Positions 31,565 to 39,459 of a DNA stretch of 46,094 nt are shown piece by piece. The DNA is from UMGS1502 sp045545435. Lineage in GTDB: Bacteria; Actinomycetota; Coriobacteriia; Coriobacteriales; Eggerthellaceae. The notes below the pieces were generated by a model. It was not told the DNA's origin, searched no databases, and saw nothing but the letters and a program-made list of their open reading frames with translations. The stretch lies in NCBI GenBank assembly GCA_045545435.1, contig JAZQAV010000144.1, positions 1 through 46,094 of the forward strand, in the 5' to 3' direction. Position numbers and translations under genes: made by a program. The number at the start of each line of letters is the position of its first letter. Positions within the stretch are counted from its first letter, which is position 1.

Positions 31565-32791
31565 ATGTCGTTAGAAGAGCAGCAACAACTCGAAGACATC
31601 TATTTAATGCACACCATCAATCGCAAACCGGTCCAGCTTGTTAAAGGCGAGGGCATGAAGGTTTACGATGATAAAGGCAACGAATATCTTGATTTCATCG
31701 GCGGCATCGGCGTTATCAGCCTGGGGCATTGCCATCCGGCCCTGGTGCGCGCGCTGTCCGATCAAGCGGCACGGCTCATTCATGTGAGCAACTACTACTA
31801 CATAGAAAACCGTGGTGAGGTGGCCAAACGTCTTTCCGACATGCTCAACACCACAATCCCGCATGACGAACAAGAGCCGTGGCAAACGTTTTTCGCCAAT
31901 TCCGGTGCAGAGGCCAATGAATGCGCTATCAAGCTCGCCCGTTTGCATGCGCGCAAGCGTGCTGAGGCTGCCGGAAGCGCGACGGTTCCTCGCACGGTGG
32001 TCACACTGGAAAAAAGCTTCCATGGGCGTACGCTTGCAACGCTTGCCGCAACGGCTCAGCCGGTGAAGCAAGAGGCTTTCTATCCGCTTCCCGATGGCTT
32101 TGTGGCAACGCCGGCGAATGACGTTGCCGCGCTCGAGGCGCTTTTCGAGCAGCAGGGTAACGATATCTGCGCAATTCTGCTTGAGCCAATTCAGGGTGAG
32201 TGCGGTGTGTATCCCTGCTCGCAGGAATTCCTTGAGGCGGCTCGTCGCCTCACAAGCAGCTACGGCGCGCTGTTGATGTTCGACGAGGTTCAGTGCGGCA
32301 TGTATCGTTGCGGCACCTATCCGTTTGCATTCCAGCATTTTGGCGTGGTGCCCGATGTGGTCAGCATGGCCAAGGGCATTGCGGGTGGCGTTCCTATGGG
32401 CGCCTGCTCGGTTCGTTCGTCGGTGGCGTCATTTGGCTTGGGCGATCACGGATCAACCTTCGGTGGGTCAAATCTTGCCATCACGGCTGCGCTTACGGTT
32501 TTCGACACCATTGAGGCCGAAGGCATCAATCAAAATGCTGAAGAAGTTGGCGCGTACCTTCGTGATCAGCTCTCTCAGCTCGATTTTGTTCAAGAGGTGC
32601 GCGGACTGGGCCTCATGGTAGCGGCCGATGTGTCCGAGGACATCGATGCGCCCCAAATGGTTCTTGATGCGCTTGGCAAAGGCCTGCTTTTGAACTACAC
32701 CGGTCCTCACACGCTTCGTTTCCTTCCGCCCCTTGTTTGTTCAAAGGGTGATGTGGATACCCTTATCGAACGTTTGAAAGAGTTGCGTTAA
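31565..32791 (+). CDS. argD: Acetylornithine aminotransferase
   Basis: PLP-dependent transamination giving N-acetylornithine. 408 residues from ATG 31565, with GAGG 5 nt upstream; an in-frame start at 31523 adds residues unlike the family. Motifs: GNEYLDFIGGIGVISLGHCHP, FFANSGAEANECAIKLAR, SFHGRTLATLAATAQ, LLMFDEVQCGMYRCG (Asp to PLP nitrogen) and the Schiff-base Lys270 in SMAKGIAGGVPMGA; GLLLNYTGPHTLRFLPPL closes it. Class III aminotransferases of this group may also act on succinyl-diaminopimelate. Last gene of the argCJBD run; argG follows with its own possible promoter. Confidence 0.94.
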   Translation: MSLEEQQQLEDIYLMHTINRKPVQLVKGEGMKVYDDKGNEYLDFIGGIGVISLGHCHPALVRALSDQAARLIHVSNYYYIENRGEVAKRLSDMLNTTIPHDEQEPWQTFFANSGAEANECAIKLARLHARKRAEAAGSATVPRTVVTLEKSFHGRTLATLAATAQPVKQEAFYPLPDGFVATPANDVAALEALFEQQGNDICAILLEPIQGECGVYPCSQEFLEAARRLTSSYGALLMFDEVQCGMYRCGTYPFAFQHFGVVPDVVSMAKGIAGGVPMGACSVRSSVASFGLGDHGSTFGGSNLAITAALTVFDTIEAEGINQNAEEVGAYLRDQLSQLDFVQEVRGLGLMVAADVSEDIDAPQMVLDALGKGLLLNYTGPHTLRFLPPLVCSKGDVDTLIERLKELR

Positions 32792-32802
32792 TATATACCC
32801 GC

Positions 32803-32808
32803 TATACT
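32803..32808 (+). promoter_or_regulatory. Possible -10 element before argG
   Basis: TATACT in the 55-nt argD-argG spacer, with TTGCGT only 14 nt upstream. Weak support for a separate argG promoter. Confidence 0.3.
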
Positions 32809-32846
32809 TAAGCGGCATGAGATTGAACCGTTTTGGAGGAGTCAGC

Positions 32847-34070
32847 ATGACTGAAGAAAAAGAGAAAGTAGTCCTCGCGTATTCCGGTGGCCTTGATACG
32901 TCTATCTGCATCAAATGGCTGCAAACCGAGAAAAACCTCGATGTTATCGCGGTCGTTGGCGAAGTGGGCCAGGAGCATGAAGGCCTTGAGGCCGTTCGTC
33001 AGAAGGCCCTGCGCACCGGCGCTATCGAGGCGTACGTTGTTGATATGCGCGAGGAGTTTGTAAACGAGTACCTGAACCTCGCTCTTGCTGCAAACGCGCT
33101 GTACGAGAACAAATACCCGCTGCTTTCCGCACTGTCTCGCCCCGTTATTTCGAAGCATCTTGTTGATATCGCTCATAAGCATGGCGCAAAGTACATCGCC
33201 CATGGGTGCACGGGCAAGGGCAACGACCAGGTGCGTTTCGAGACCGCAATCGCGGCTCTTGATCCCAACATCACCATTATCGCTCCTGTTCGTGAGTGGG
33301 ATCTTAAAACCCGCCCCGAGGAGATGGACTGGGCAGAAGCGCATGGCGTTGAGGTTCCCACCACGAAGAAGTCTCCGTACTCCATTGACGACAACCTGTG
33401 GGGCCGTGCCATCGAGTGCGGCGTTCTTGAGGATCCCTGGAACGAGCCGCCCGAGGACATCTACACCATGACGGTGTCTCCCGAGGCAGCTCCCGACAAA
33501 CCCGAGTACATCGAAGTTGACTTCAACAAGGGCATCCCGTGCGCAATAGACGGCGAAGCAATGAGCTATCTTGACATCATCTACAAGCTCAACGACATCG
33601 CTGGTCGCAACGGTTTTGGCCGCATCGATATGATCGAGAACCGCTTGGTGGGTGTAAAGAGCCGCGAATGCTATGAGCAGCCTGCTGCAATGGCGCTCAT
33701 CCTTGCTCACAAGGCTCTTGAAGATATGTGCCTCGAGCGCGAGCTGCTTCACTACAAGTTGGGGCTCGAGCAGGAATGGGCAACGCGCGTGTACTACGGC
33801 CAGTGGTTCTCTCCGCTTAAAGAGGCCATTGACGCGTTTATGGCTGCAACCCAGCAATACATCACCGGTACTATTCGCCTGAAGTTCTACAAGGGCAATT
33901 GCGTGGTGGTCGGCCGCAAAAGCGATTACTCGCTGTACAGCTACGAGCTTGCCACGTACGATCAAGGTGACACCTTCGATCACAAAGCGGCGGCTGGTTT
34001 CATCGAGCTTTCGGCATTGCCCACCAAAGTTTGGGCCATCAACCGCAGGAACGCCAAAGGCGCCGAATAA
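32847..34070 (+). CDS. argG: Argininosuccinate synthase
   Basis: Joins citrulline and aspartate using ATP. 407 residues. PP-loop AYSGGLDTSICIKWL at about 10-24, then YIAHGCTGKGNDQVRFE, PVREWDLKTRPEEMDWA, KKSPYSIDDNLWGRAIE and GRIDMIENRLVGVKSRE are all intact. ATG 32847 has GGAGGAG 6 nt upstream; an ATG 30 nt earlier in frame precedes non-conserved residues. The upstream step, argF (ornithine carbamoyltransferase), is not in the window. Confidence 0.97.
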   Translation: MTEEKEKVVLAYSGGLDTSICIKWLQTEKNLDVIAVVGEVGQEHEGLEAVRQKALRTGAIEAYVVDMREEFVNEYLNLALAANALYENKYPLLSALSRPVISKHLVDIAHKHGAKYIAHGCTGKGNDQVRFETAIAALDPNITIIAPVREWDLKTRPEEMDWAEAHGVEVPTTKKSPYSIDDNLWGRAIECGVLEDPWNEPPEDIYTMTVSPEAAPDKPEYIEVDFNKGIPCAIDGEAMSYLDIIYKLNDIAGRNGFGRIDMIENRLVGVKSRECYEQPAAMALILAHKALEDMCLERELLHYKLGLEQEWATRVYYGQWFSPLKEAIDAFMAATQQYITGTIRLKFYKGNCVVVGRKSDYSLYSYELATYDQGDTFDHKAAAGFIELSALPTKVWAINRRNAKGAE

Positions 34071-34150
34071 CCTTTGGCGGTACAAGGGGCGTCGCGGGCG
34101 AACAGCTTAGATTCGCATCGAGACGCTTACGGTTGGGAATGATTGTTGCT

Positions 34151-34182
34151 CGCGCGCGATCGGGGATGCTCGGTCGCGCGCG
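34151..34182 (+). promoter_or_regulatory. Very stable GC hairpin between argG and argH
   Basis: 12-bp stem, 11 Watson-Crick pairs and one wobble (34151-34162 with 34171-34182, loop of 8), in the 212-nt argG-argH gap. No T-run follows, so it is not a standard terminator; it may stabilise the argG mRNA end, reduce argH expression or guide processing. Confidence 0.5.
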
Positions 34183-34282
34183 CATGTTAAAGCCCAGGCG
34201 CGCCGCTGGGTGCGGTGCCAGCGTGCGGCACACGTTTTGCCGATAGCGCATTGCGTCGGCGTTTTGGAGGAAATGAGGAAGT

Positions 34283-35677
34283 ATGGCTTTATGGTCGGGT
34301 CGTTTTACGGAAAACGTCAGCGAGTTCACGCAGCGTTTCGGCGCTTCGCTGCCCGTTGATAAAAACCTTTACCAGCAAGACATCGCTGGCTCCAAAGCGC
34401 ATGCTCACATGCTGGGCGAGCAGGGCGTCATCAGCAAGCAGGATGTAGCTGCAATTACGGATGGTCTCGAACGTATTCAAAAGCGCATAGAAGAGGGCTC
34501 TTTTGTTTTTGACATCAACGATGAGGACATTCACATGTCCATCGAGAAGGCCCTTATCGAAGATATTGGTGAAGCCGGCGCGCGTCTGCATACCGGTCGC
34601 AGTCGAAACGACCAGGTTATTACCGATACGCGCCTGTATGCGAAAAAGCGCTGCGGCGATCTTATGCGCGCTAATATCGAGCTGCGCCGTGCGCTCTTGG
34701 AGCAGGCGGATGCTCATTTCGACGTCATCCTTCCGGGGTACACGCATATGCAGCATGCCCAGCCGGTGTTGTTCTCCCACCATATGCTTGCCTATGTGTG
34801 GATGCTCTCGCGTGACTTCGCGCGTTTGCGTGCAGCGTATGAGGCAGCCGATGTGAACCCGCTTGGCTCGGCTGCTCTTGCGGGAACCACCTATCCGCTC
34901 GATCGGGAGATGACCGCGCGGGAACTGGGCTTTTCGGCCATTACTCAAAACTCTCTCGATGCCGTCTCCGACCGCGATTTCCTTCTTGACTTGCTGTATG
35001 CGTGCACCGTCTCAAGCGTTCATCTGTCTCGTCTGGCAGAAGAAATTGTGCTTTGGTCAACCTCTGAGTTTGCTTTCATCACGCTTTCCGATTCGTTCTC
35101 GACGGGTTCGTCCATCATGCCCCAAAAGAAGAACCCCGATTTCGCGGAGCTTATCCGCGGAAAAACGGGTCGCGTGGTGGGCAATCTGGTTTCGTTGCTG
35201 GTTACCTTGAAGTCTCTTCCGCTTGCCTACAACAAAGACTTGCAAGAGGATAAAGAGGGCACCATCGATGCGTGCCGTACGCTGGAGGATTGCCTCACGT
35301 GCATGGCCGGCATGATCTCGACTATGAGCGTGAACGCCGATGCAATGGCGGCGCAGGCGCGCAAAGGCTATCTTGCCGCTACCGACATTGCCGATTATCT
35401 GGCTAAAAAGGGCTTACCGTTTAGGCGCGCCCATGAGATAGTAGGGCATCTTGTTCTGCTTTGCGATCGCCGCGGGTGCGATTTGGAAGACCTTACCATT
35501 GACGATTTCAAAGCGGAAAGCGATCTGTTCGAAGATGATATTGCTGCGTGCTTGAATCTGCGCGATATCGCAAATGCGCGCGTAACCGCAGGCGGAACGG
35601 GTCACGATGCCGTTAAAGTGCAGTTCCAGCGTGCGCAAGAGCAGCTTGAAGCCGATGAGGCGCTGCTGGACAGGTAG
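34283..35677 (+). CDS. argH: Argininosuccinate lyase
   Basis: Splits argininosuccinate into arginine and fumarate. 464 residues with the superfamily signature GSSIMPQKKNPDFAELIRGK near 275-294, which carries the catalytic Ser loop, TGRSRNDQVITDTRLY, the acid-base His region GYTHMQHAQPVLFSHHML, and LALAYNKDLQEDKE-like LPLAYNKDLQEDKEG. GAGGAAGT precedes the ATG by a few bases. It ends the arginine block and is followed by a terminator. Confidence 0.97.
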   Translation: MALWSGRFTENVSEFTQRFGASLPVDKNLYQQDIAGSKAHAHMLGEQGVISKQDVAAITDGLERIQKRIEEGSFVFDINDEDIHMSIEKALIEDIGEAGARLHTGRSRNDQVITDTRLYAKKRCGDLMRANIELRRALLEQADAHFDVILPGYTHMQHAQPVLFSHHMLAYVWMLSRDFARLRAAYEAADVNPLGSAALAGTTYPLDREMTARELGFSAITQNSLDAVSDRDFLLDLLYACTVSSVHLSRLAEEIVLWSTSEFAFITLSDSFSTGSSIMPQKKNPDFAELIRGKTGRVVGNLVSLLVTLKSLPLAYNKDLQEDKEGTIDACRTLEDCLTCMAGMISTMSVNADAMAAQARKGYLAATDIADYLAKKGLPFRRAHEIVGHLVLLCDRRGCDLEDLTIDDFKAESDLFEDDIAACLNLRDIANARVTAGGTGHDAVKVQFQRAQEQLEADEALLDR

Positions 35678-35728
35678 TCTTGGCTTCCTGCGTTTTGTGC
35701 CACGGCGTATCTTTTTAGCCACAACGAG

Positions 35729-35770
35729 CGGCCGATTCTATCCTTGCGGATGAATCGGCCGTCTTTCTTT
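35729..35770 (+). terminator. Rho-independent terminator after argH
   Basis: CGGCCGATTC (35729-35738) pairs perfectly with 35752-35761, with an inner ATCC/GGAT, followed by TCTTTCTTT. Confidence 0.88.
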
Positions 35771-35866
35771 GCATGCTTCATTTTGCGCGATTTAGCGTCC
35801 AATTGTGGGTAACCTCCTGAAACTACAAGCTGCCTTCGTGGAGTTTCTGATTGAGGGAAGTAGGGG

Positions 35867-35875
35867 TGATACAAT
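35867..35875 (+). promoter_or_regulatory. Extended -10 promoter of the first penicillin-binding protein gene
   Basis: TGATACAAT, 34 nt before the start codon; TTGAGG (35851-35856) is too close to serve as a normal -35. Confidence 0.5.
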
Positions 35876-35908
35876 AAGCCCTCCTCATCTCAAGAACGGA
35901 GGTGGCAC

Positions 35909-38164
35909 ATGGGATCACGCTCAATGAAAAACCGACCGGGCATCAAGAAAAAGCATCCGTCGGTTGGCTTGTTCTCTGTCCTCTTGGTTATTGCCGGGGT
36001 GCTTGTAGCAGGAGTTATCGGTGTCTTCGCGGTGGCTTCTTCCTGGCTTAAAGACCTTCCCCAGTATTCCGATATGAACGCCTACATGAACGAGGCGCAG
36101 CCTACTATCGTTTATGCCTCAGACGGCGTTACCGAGCTCGCGCGCTTTCAAATGCAATACCATACTTCGGTGGCCGCGGAGGCAATTAGTCCTTTTGCCA
36201 TGCAAGCTACGGTAGCTGTTGAGGACGAGCGTTTCTACCAGCACAACGGCGTCGACCTTGCCGGTATCGGCCGCGCTTTCATTAACAACATCTCCGGCGG
36301 CCAGCTGGAGGGCGCTTCCACCATTACGCAGCAGCTTGTTCGCAATACGGTTATTGCCGACGAAATGGACGACATCTCGATCAAGCGTAAGGTCCGCGAA
36401 GCTTATATCGCACTTGACCTTGAAAAACGCTACTCAAAAACCGAGATCTTGGTAATGTACCTGAACACTATCAACTACGGTTCAAGTGCTTACGGTATCG
36501 AGGCGGCGGCCGAGCGCTATTTCTCGAAACATGCTTCCGAGCTTACGCTTTCCGAAGCTGCTTTGCTGGCGGGCATTCCGCAATCGCCCACGTACAACGA
36601 CCCCATCAATTTCCCCGAGAATGCGCTGCAGAGGCGCAATCTGGTGCTTGACCGCATGTTGAAAAACCAGTTCATCACCGAGGAGCAGTATGCTGAGGCA
36701 GTTGCGGCGCCCCTGGGTCTTAACGTGTACCAAAACCCCGATGACGGCATTTTGGCGTACCCGTACTTCACCAGCTATGTGCGCAATTTGCTGTACAGCG
36801 AATACGATCTTTCCAACAAGGACGTGCTCGAGGGCGGCCTGAAGGTGTATACAACCCTCGATATTCCCATGCAGGACGCGGCTGATGCGGCAGCATGGGC
36901 GAAACGTGCGTCGCTGCCCGATGGTCTTGACGTTGCCATGGCGGTAGTGGAGCCCTCAACGGGTTATGTGAAAGCGGTTGTTGGTGGTGCCGATTACTAC
37001 GCTAGCGAGGTAAACATTGCAACCGGCGGTGGCGCTGGCGGCCGTCCCTGCGGTTCTGCCTTCAAGGTGTTCACGCTTGTTGCTGCAATTGAGCAGGGGA
37101 TAGATCCCCAAACGTACGTTGACTGCGGCTCTCCAGCAACCATTAATGGCTACACCGTTCAAAACTATGACAACGCCAATTACGGCACGCGTACCATCGC
37201 TCGCGCGTTGGCGGTTTCCTCCAACACCGGTTTTGTGCGCCTGATCTCGGCCGTAGGCCCAAGCGTGGTTGCCGAAACTGCGCATCGCATGGGCATCGAA
37301 TCCGATCTGTCCCCTCAAATTGCCGGCGCAGCGCTCACCTTGGGCGTGGAAAACGTTACGCCGCTTGAGATGGCGGAGGCTTACGCCACCATTGCAACGG
37401 GCGGCATCCATGTCGATGCAACCCCCATCATGTTCATAGTCGACAGGCACGGTAACCGCATAGTCGACAATACCGATCCTGCTTCTCGCAGTGAGCGCGT
37501 CCTTTCTGAAGAGGTCGCCTATGCCGCCGAGCAGGTAATGGAGCTGGTTGTTAATTCGTCTGAGGGCACCGGTACGGCTGCGCGCGTAAACAGCGGCCAG
37601 GTTGTTGCCGGTAAAACGGGCACCACCGAAAGCTATCAGGACATTACGTTTTTTGGCATCACTCCTCAAATTTCCGTTGGCATATGGTGTGGCGACCCCA
37701 GCAATGTGCTTACCGTGCCCGTTGGCACGAACTGCGCCGATGTGTTCAGCGATTTCTTCAACAGCGCAATAGGAACCGCTGAGGCGTGGCCGCGTGTTGC
37801 TAAGCCTTCGTACACTCCGTACTCGAGCAGCATCTATCATATTTACGGAAGCTATTCGGGCAGTTCAAGTTCAAGCTCAAGCGATGAAGAGGACAAGGAT
37901 TCCTCAAGCCAGAATTCAGGTAATTCTGGTTCTGCGGACTCTGGCCAGCAAGCAGGAGGAGGCGACTCAGGCAGCCAAGGCGGTGACTCCGGTGGCGGCC
38001 AAGGAGGAGACTCGGGTGGCTCTGGCGGCGACTCGGGAGGTGACGCCGGTGGCGGCTCTGGTGGCGATACCGGAGGCGGCGGCTCGGGTGACTCCGGCGG
38101 CGATGCTGGAGGCGGCTCCGGTGGCGAATCGGGCGGCGAAACAGGCGGCGGAGGCGCTTCCTAG
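35909..38164 (+). CDS. Class A penicillin-binding protein with Ser/Gly/Asp-rich tail
   Basis: Bifunctional peptidoglycan synthase: polymerises lipid II and cross-links peptides outside the membrane. 751 residues: basic start, one membrane helix (about 18-43), GT51 domain (about 75-250) with catalytic Glu105 in EDERFYQHNGVDL and GASTITQQLVRN, then a transpeptidase domain with Ser383 in SAFK, S437-S-N439 and K569-T-G. The last 130 residues are low complexity: a Ser-rich run, then repeated Gly-Gly-Asp-Ser-Gly units, likely a flexible extracellular tail. GGAGGT lies 5 nt before the ATG. A second class A protein of the same core but a different tail lies 1.3 kb away on the other strand. Confidence 0.95.
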   Translation: MGSRSMKNRPGIKKKHPSVGLFSVLLVIAGVLVAGVIGVFAVASSWLKDLPQYSDMNAYMNEAQPTIVYASDGVTELARFQMQYHTSVAAEAISPFAMQATVAVEDERFYQHNGVDLAGIGRAFINNISGGQLEGASTITQQLVRNTVIADEMDDISIKRKVREAYIALDLEKRYSKTEILVMYLNTINYGSSAYGIEAAAERYFSKHASELTLSEAALLAGIPQSPTYNDPINFPENALQRRNLVLDRMLKNQFITEEQYAEAVAAPLGLNVYQNPDDGILAYPYFTSYVRNLLYSEYDLSNKDVLEGGLKVYTTLDIPMQDAADAAAWAKRASLPDGLDVAMAVVEPSTGYVKAVVGGADYYASEVNIATGGGAGGRPCGSAFKVFTLVAAIEQGIDPQTYVDCGSPATINGYTVQNYDNANYGTRTIARALAVSSNTGFVRLISAVGPSVVAETAHRMGIESDLSPQIAGAALTLGVENVTPLEMAEAYATIATGGIHVDATPIMFIVDRHGNRIVDNTDPASRSERVLSEEVAYAAEQVMELVVNSSEGTGTAARVNSGQVVAGKTGTTESYQDITFFGITPQISVGIWCGDPSNVLTVPVGTNCADVFSDFFNSAIGTAEAWPRVAKPSYTPYSSSIYHIYGSYSGSSSSSSSDEEDKDSSSQNSGNSGSADSGQQAGGGDSGSQGGDSGGGQGGDSGGSGGDSGGDAGGGSGGDTGGGGSGDSGGDAGGGSGGESGGETGGGGAS
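37848..38161 (+). repeat. Low-complexity Ser then Gly-Gly-Asp-Ser-Gly coding repeats
   Basis: Degenerate in-frame repeats of GGC/GGT, GAC and TCC/TCG-type codons form the tail of the penicillin-binding protein. The units vary in codon use, so they are maintained at protein level and are not recent slippage. Confidence 0.8.
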
Positions 38165-38265
38165 GGCTCAGTCGTTCCTGGACCATTGCGTACCGTTCAC
38201 TATGCGTTTCGAATGCAGTTGGGTAACAATAGGGCGTATTGCGTGAACTCGGTGATAAAGTCTGG

Positions 38266-38294
38266 TTGACAATTGGCGTTTTCTAACTTATTCC
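38266..38294 (+). promoter_or_regulatory. Promoter of the small lipoprotein gene
   Basis: Consensus -35 TTGACA (38266-38271), 17-nt spacer and a weak -10 TATTCC (38289-38294), 34 nt before the start codon. Confidence 0.45.
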
Positions 38295-38327
38295 GCAGTG
38301 CGAGTAAGCTATTCAAGGAGCTAAGCG

Positions 38328-38834
38328 ATGAGTTTGCTTTATACCAAACGTGCCGTAGCGGTGTGCGCCGCAGCGCTTTGCGTGGCGCTTGTTTCCGGCT
38401 GCACTTCGAATGCGGCAACCAGCACGCTTACCGAAGAGCAGCAGGCGAATCGTACCTATATGGCCGATGTCAACCTAACGATGGAGTCTTTGGGCGCAGA
38501 TCTTGAGAAGTTCAACGATTCCGTGGCTCGCAAAGATATCGTGAGTATGAGGGTCCAAGCGGATAACGCTTTTAAAACGCTCGATAGGCTTTCTGCACTT
38601 ACTGTTCCCGAGGCGCTTTCCGATGTGCACCAAAGCTATGTGTCCGGCGCCAACAGCATGAAGGAAGCCCTCACCGCATACATCAACCTGTACGCGGAAA
38701 TCGAGAGCGCTTCAGAGCAAGCTCCGTTTGATTGGTCTACCTACGATCAGCGGGTTGCTGCTATCCAGCAGCGCTACGACGAGGGAATTGCTGCGCTCAA
38801 GAGCGGAGACGAGGCTGCGGCGGCTAAGGAATAG
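38328..38834 (+). CDS. Small helical lipoprotein, unknown function
   Basis: 168 residues. A signal peptide with lipobox LVSGC (Cys near residue 25) anchors it outside the membrane. The mature part is almost wholly helical and Ala/Glu-rich (TYMADVNLTMESLGADLEKF, then heptad-like stretches to EGIAALKSGDEAAAAKE), with no Cys or obvious catalytic residues. It resembles no family I can name with confidence; small three-helix exported proteins of this type are often uncharacterised. AAGGAG lies 7 nt before the ATG. Sitting between two penicillin-binding protein genes suggests, but does not show, a cell-wall role. It has its own terminator. Confidence 0.85.
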   Translation: MSLLYTKRAVAVCAAALCVALVSGCTSNAATSTLTEEQQANRTYMADVNLTMESLGADLEKFNDSVARKDIVSMRVQADNAFKTLDRLSALTVPEALSDVHQSYVSGANSMKEALTAYINLYAEIESASEQAPFDWSTYDQRVAAIQQRYDEGIAALKSGDEAAAAKE

Positions 38835-38880
38835 GTCTTTTCAAGCCGTAAGAGAAGCCATCGTATTTTGCGTATCAACC

Positions 38881-38920
38881 AATGTGGCCGGTTGCGATAG
38901 TGCAACCGGCCACATTTTTT
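38881..38920 (+). terminator. Rho-independent terminator after the lipoprotein gene
   Basis: Perfect 15-bp stem (38881-38895 with 38902-38916, loop GATAGT) followed by a T-run to 38920. Confidence 0.93.
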
Positions 38921-39399
38921 CTCTTAAGCGTTGCTTTTGATTGCGTGAAGCACAAATGCACGCGGTATTCTTTCCTGCATTCCCTTGCGGGCTTATGCTG
39001 CTACAACCGCTTGTGCACCACGGCTTTCGGTTCGTTGCATTGGGCATTGAGTGGCTGCGAAGCATCGGTGGGTATCGCGACGCGTTCCCTGGGGCTGCGA
39101 TATGCCGGCGAACATCGCACCGAGCCTCCGGAACCGCATGGAGCCTGAAGATATCGCACTGAGCCCCTGGTGCCGCATAGTGCCGGCAGGCTATGCGCCG
39201 AGCTTTCGGAACCGCATGGTGCCCGCAGATATCGCGTCGAGTTATCGGATGCCGTACCGAACTGCCAACGGCCCGTCATAACCCTTCAGCTGCCTTCTGG
39301 GGTTAACTTTCCGGGCGCATAAGGATTCTGTCACGTGCAAAGCGGCAGTAGCGCCGTAGGGTATCTTAAGCGTTTTCTGCTTCGTCCCGTATTGCCGCA
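38921..39399. other. Gene-free stretch with repeat array
   Basis: No gene with a ribosome binding site or family likeness. Short open frames cross it on both strands but owe their length to a 39-bp repeat (a multiple of three) at 39065-39259. The rest is unremarkable. Confidence 0.5.
39065..39259. repeat. 39-bp degenerate tandem repeat, five copies
   Basis: Units begin at about 39065 (most degenerate), 39104, 39143, 39182 and 39221, head to tail without spacers. Shared core: GATATCGC, CGAGC, CGGAACCGCATGG. The period keeps frame, giving 13-residue repeats on either strand (for instance IAPSLRNRMEP), yet neither strand has a credible start. Confidence 0.8.
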
Positions 39400-39442
39400 C
39401 AAGAGAAAAGAAGAGGCCCAAACAGGTATCGTTTGGGCCTCT
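39400..39442 (-). terminator. Rho-independent terminator of the second penicillin-binding protein gene
   Basis: 12-bp perfect stem (39412-39423 with 39431-39442); read on the minus strand it is followed by the T-rich TTCTTTTCTC. It lies about 18 nt after the stop. Confidence 0.88.
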
Positions 39443-39459
39443 GCAAATGCTTATGCGGG

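Noticed and set aside
39065..39259. CRISPR array
   Set aside because: Repeats are contiguous and diverged with no unique spacers, and no cas genes are near.
39001..39281. Repeat protein encoded by the 39-bp array (76 or 92 residues)
   Set aside because: Frames are open on both strands because the period is a multiple of three; no ribosome binding site, promoter or family likeness on either.
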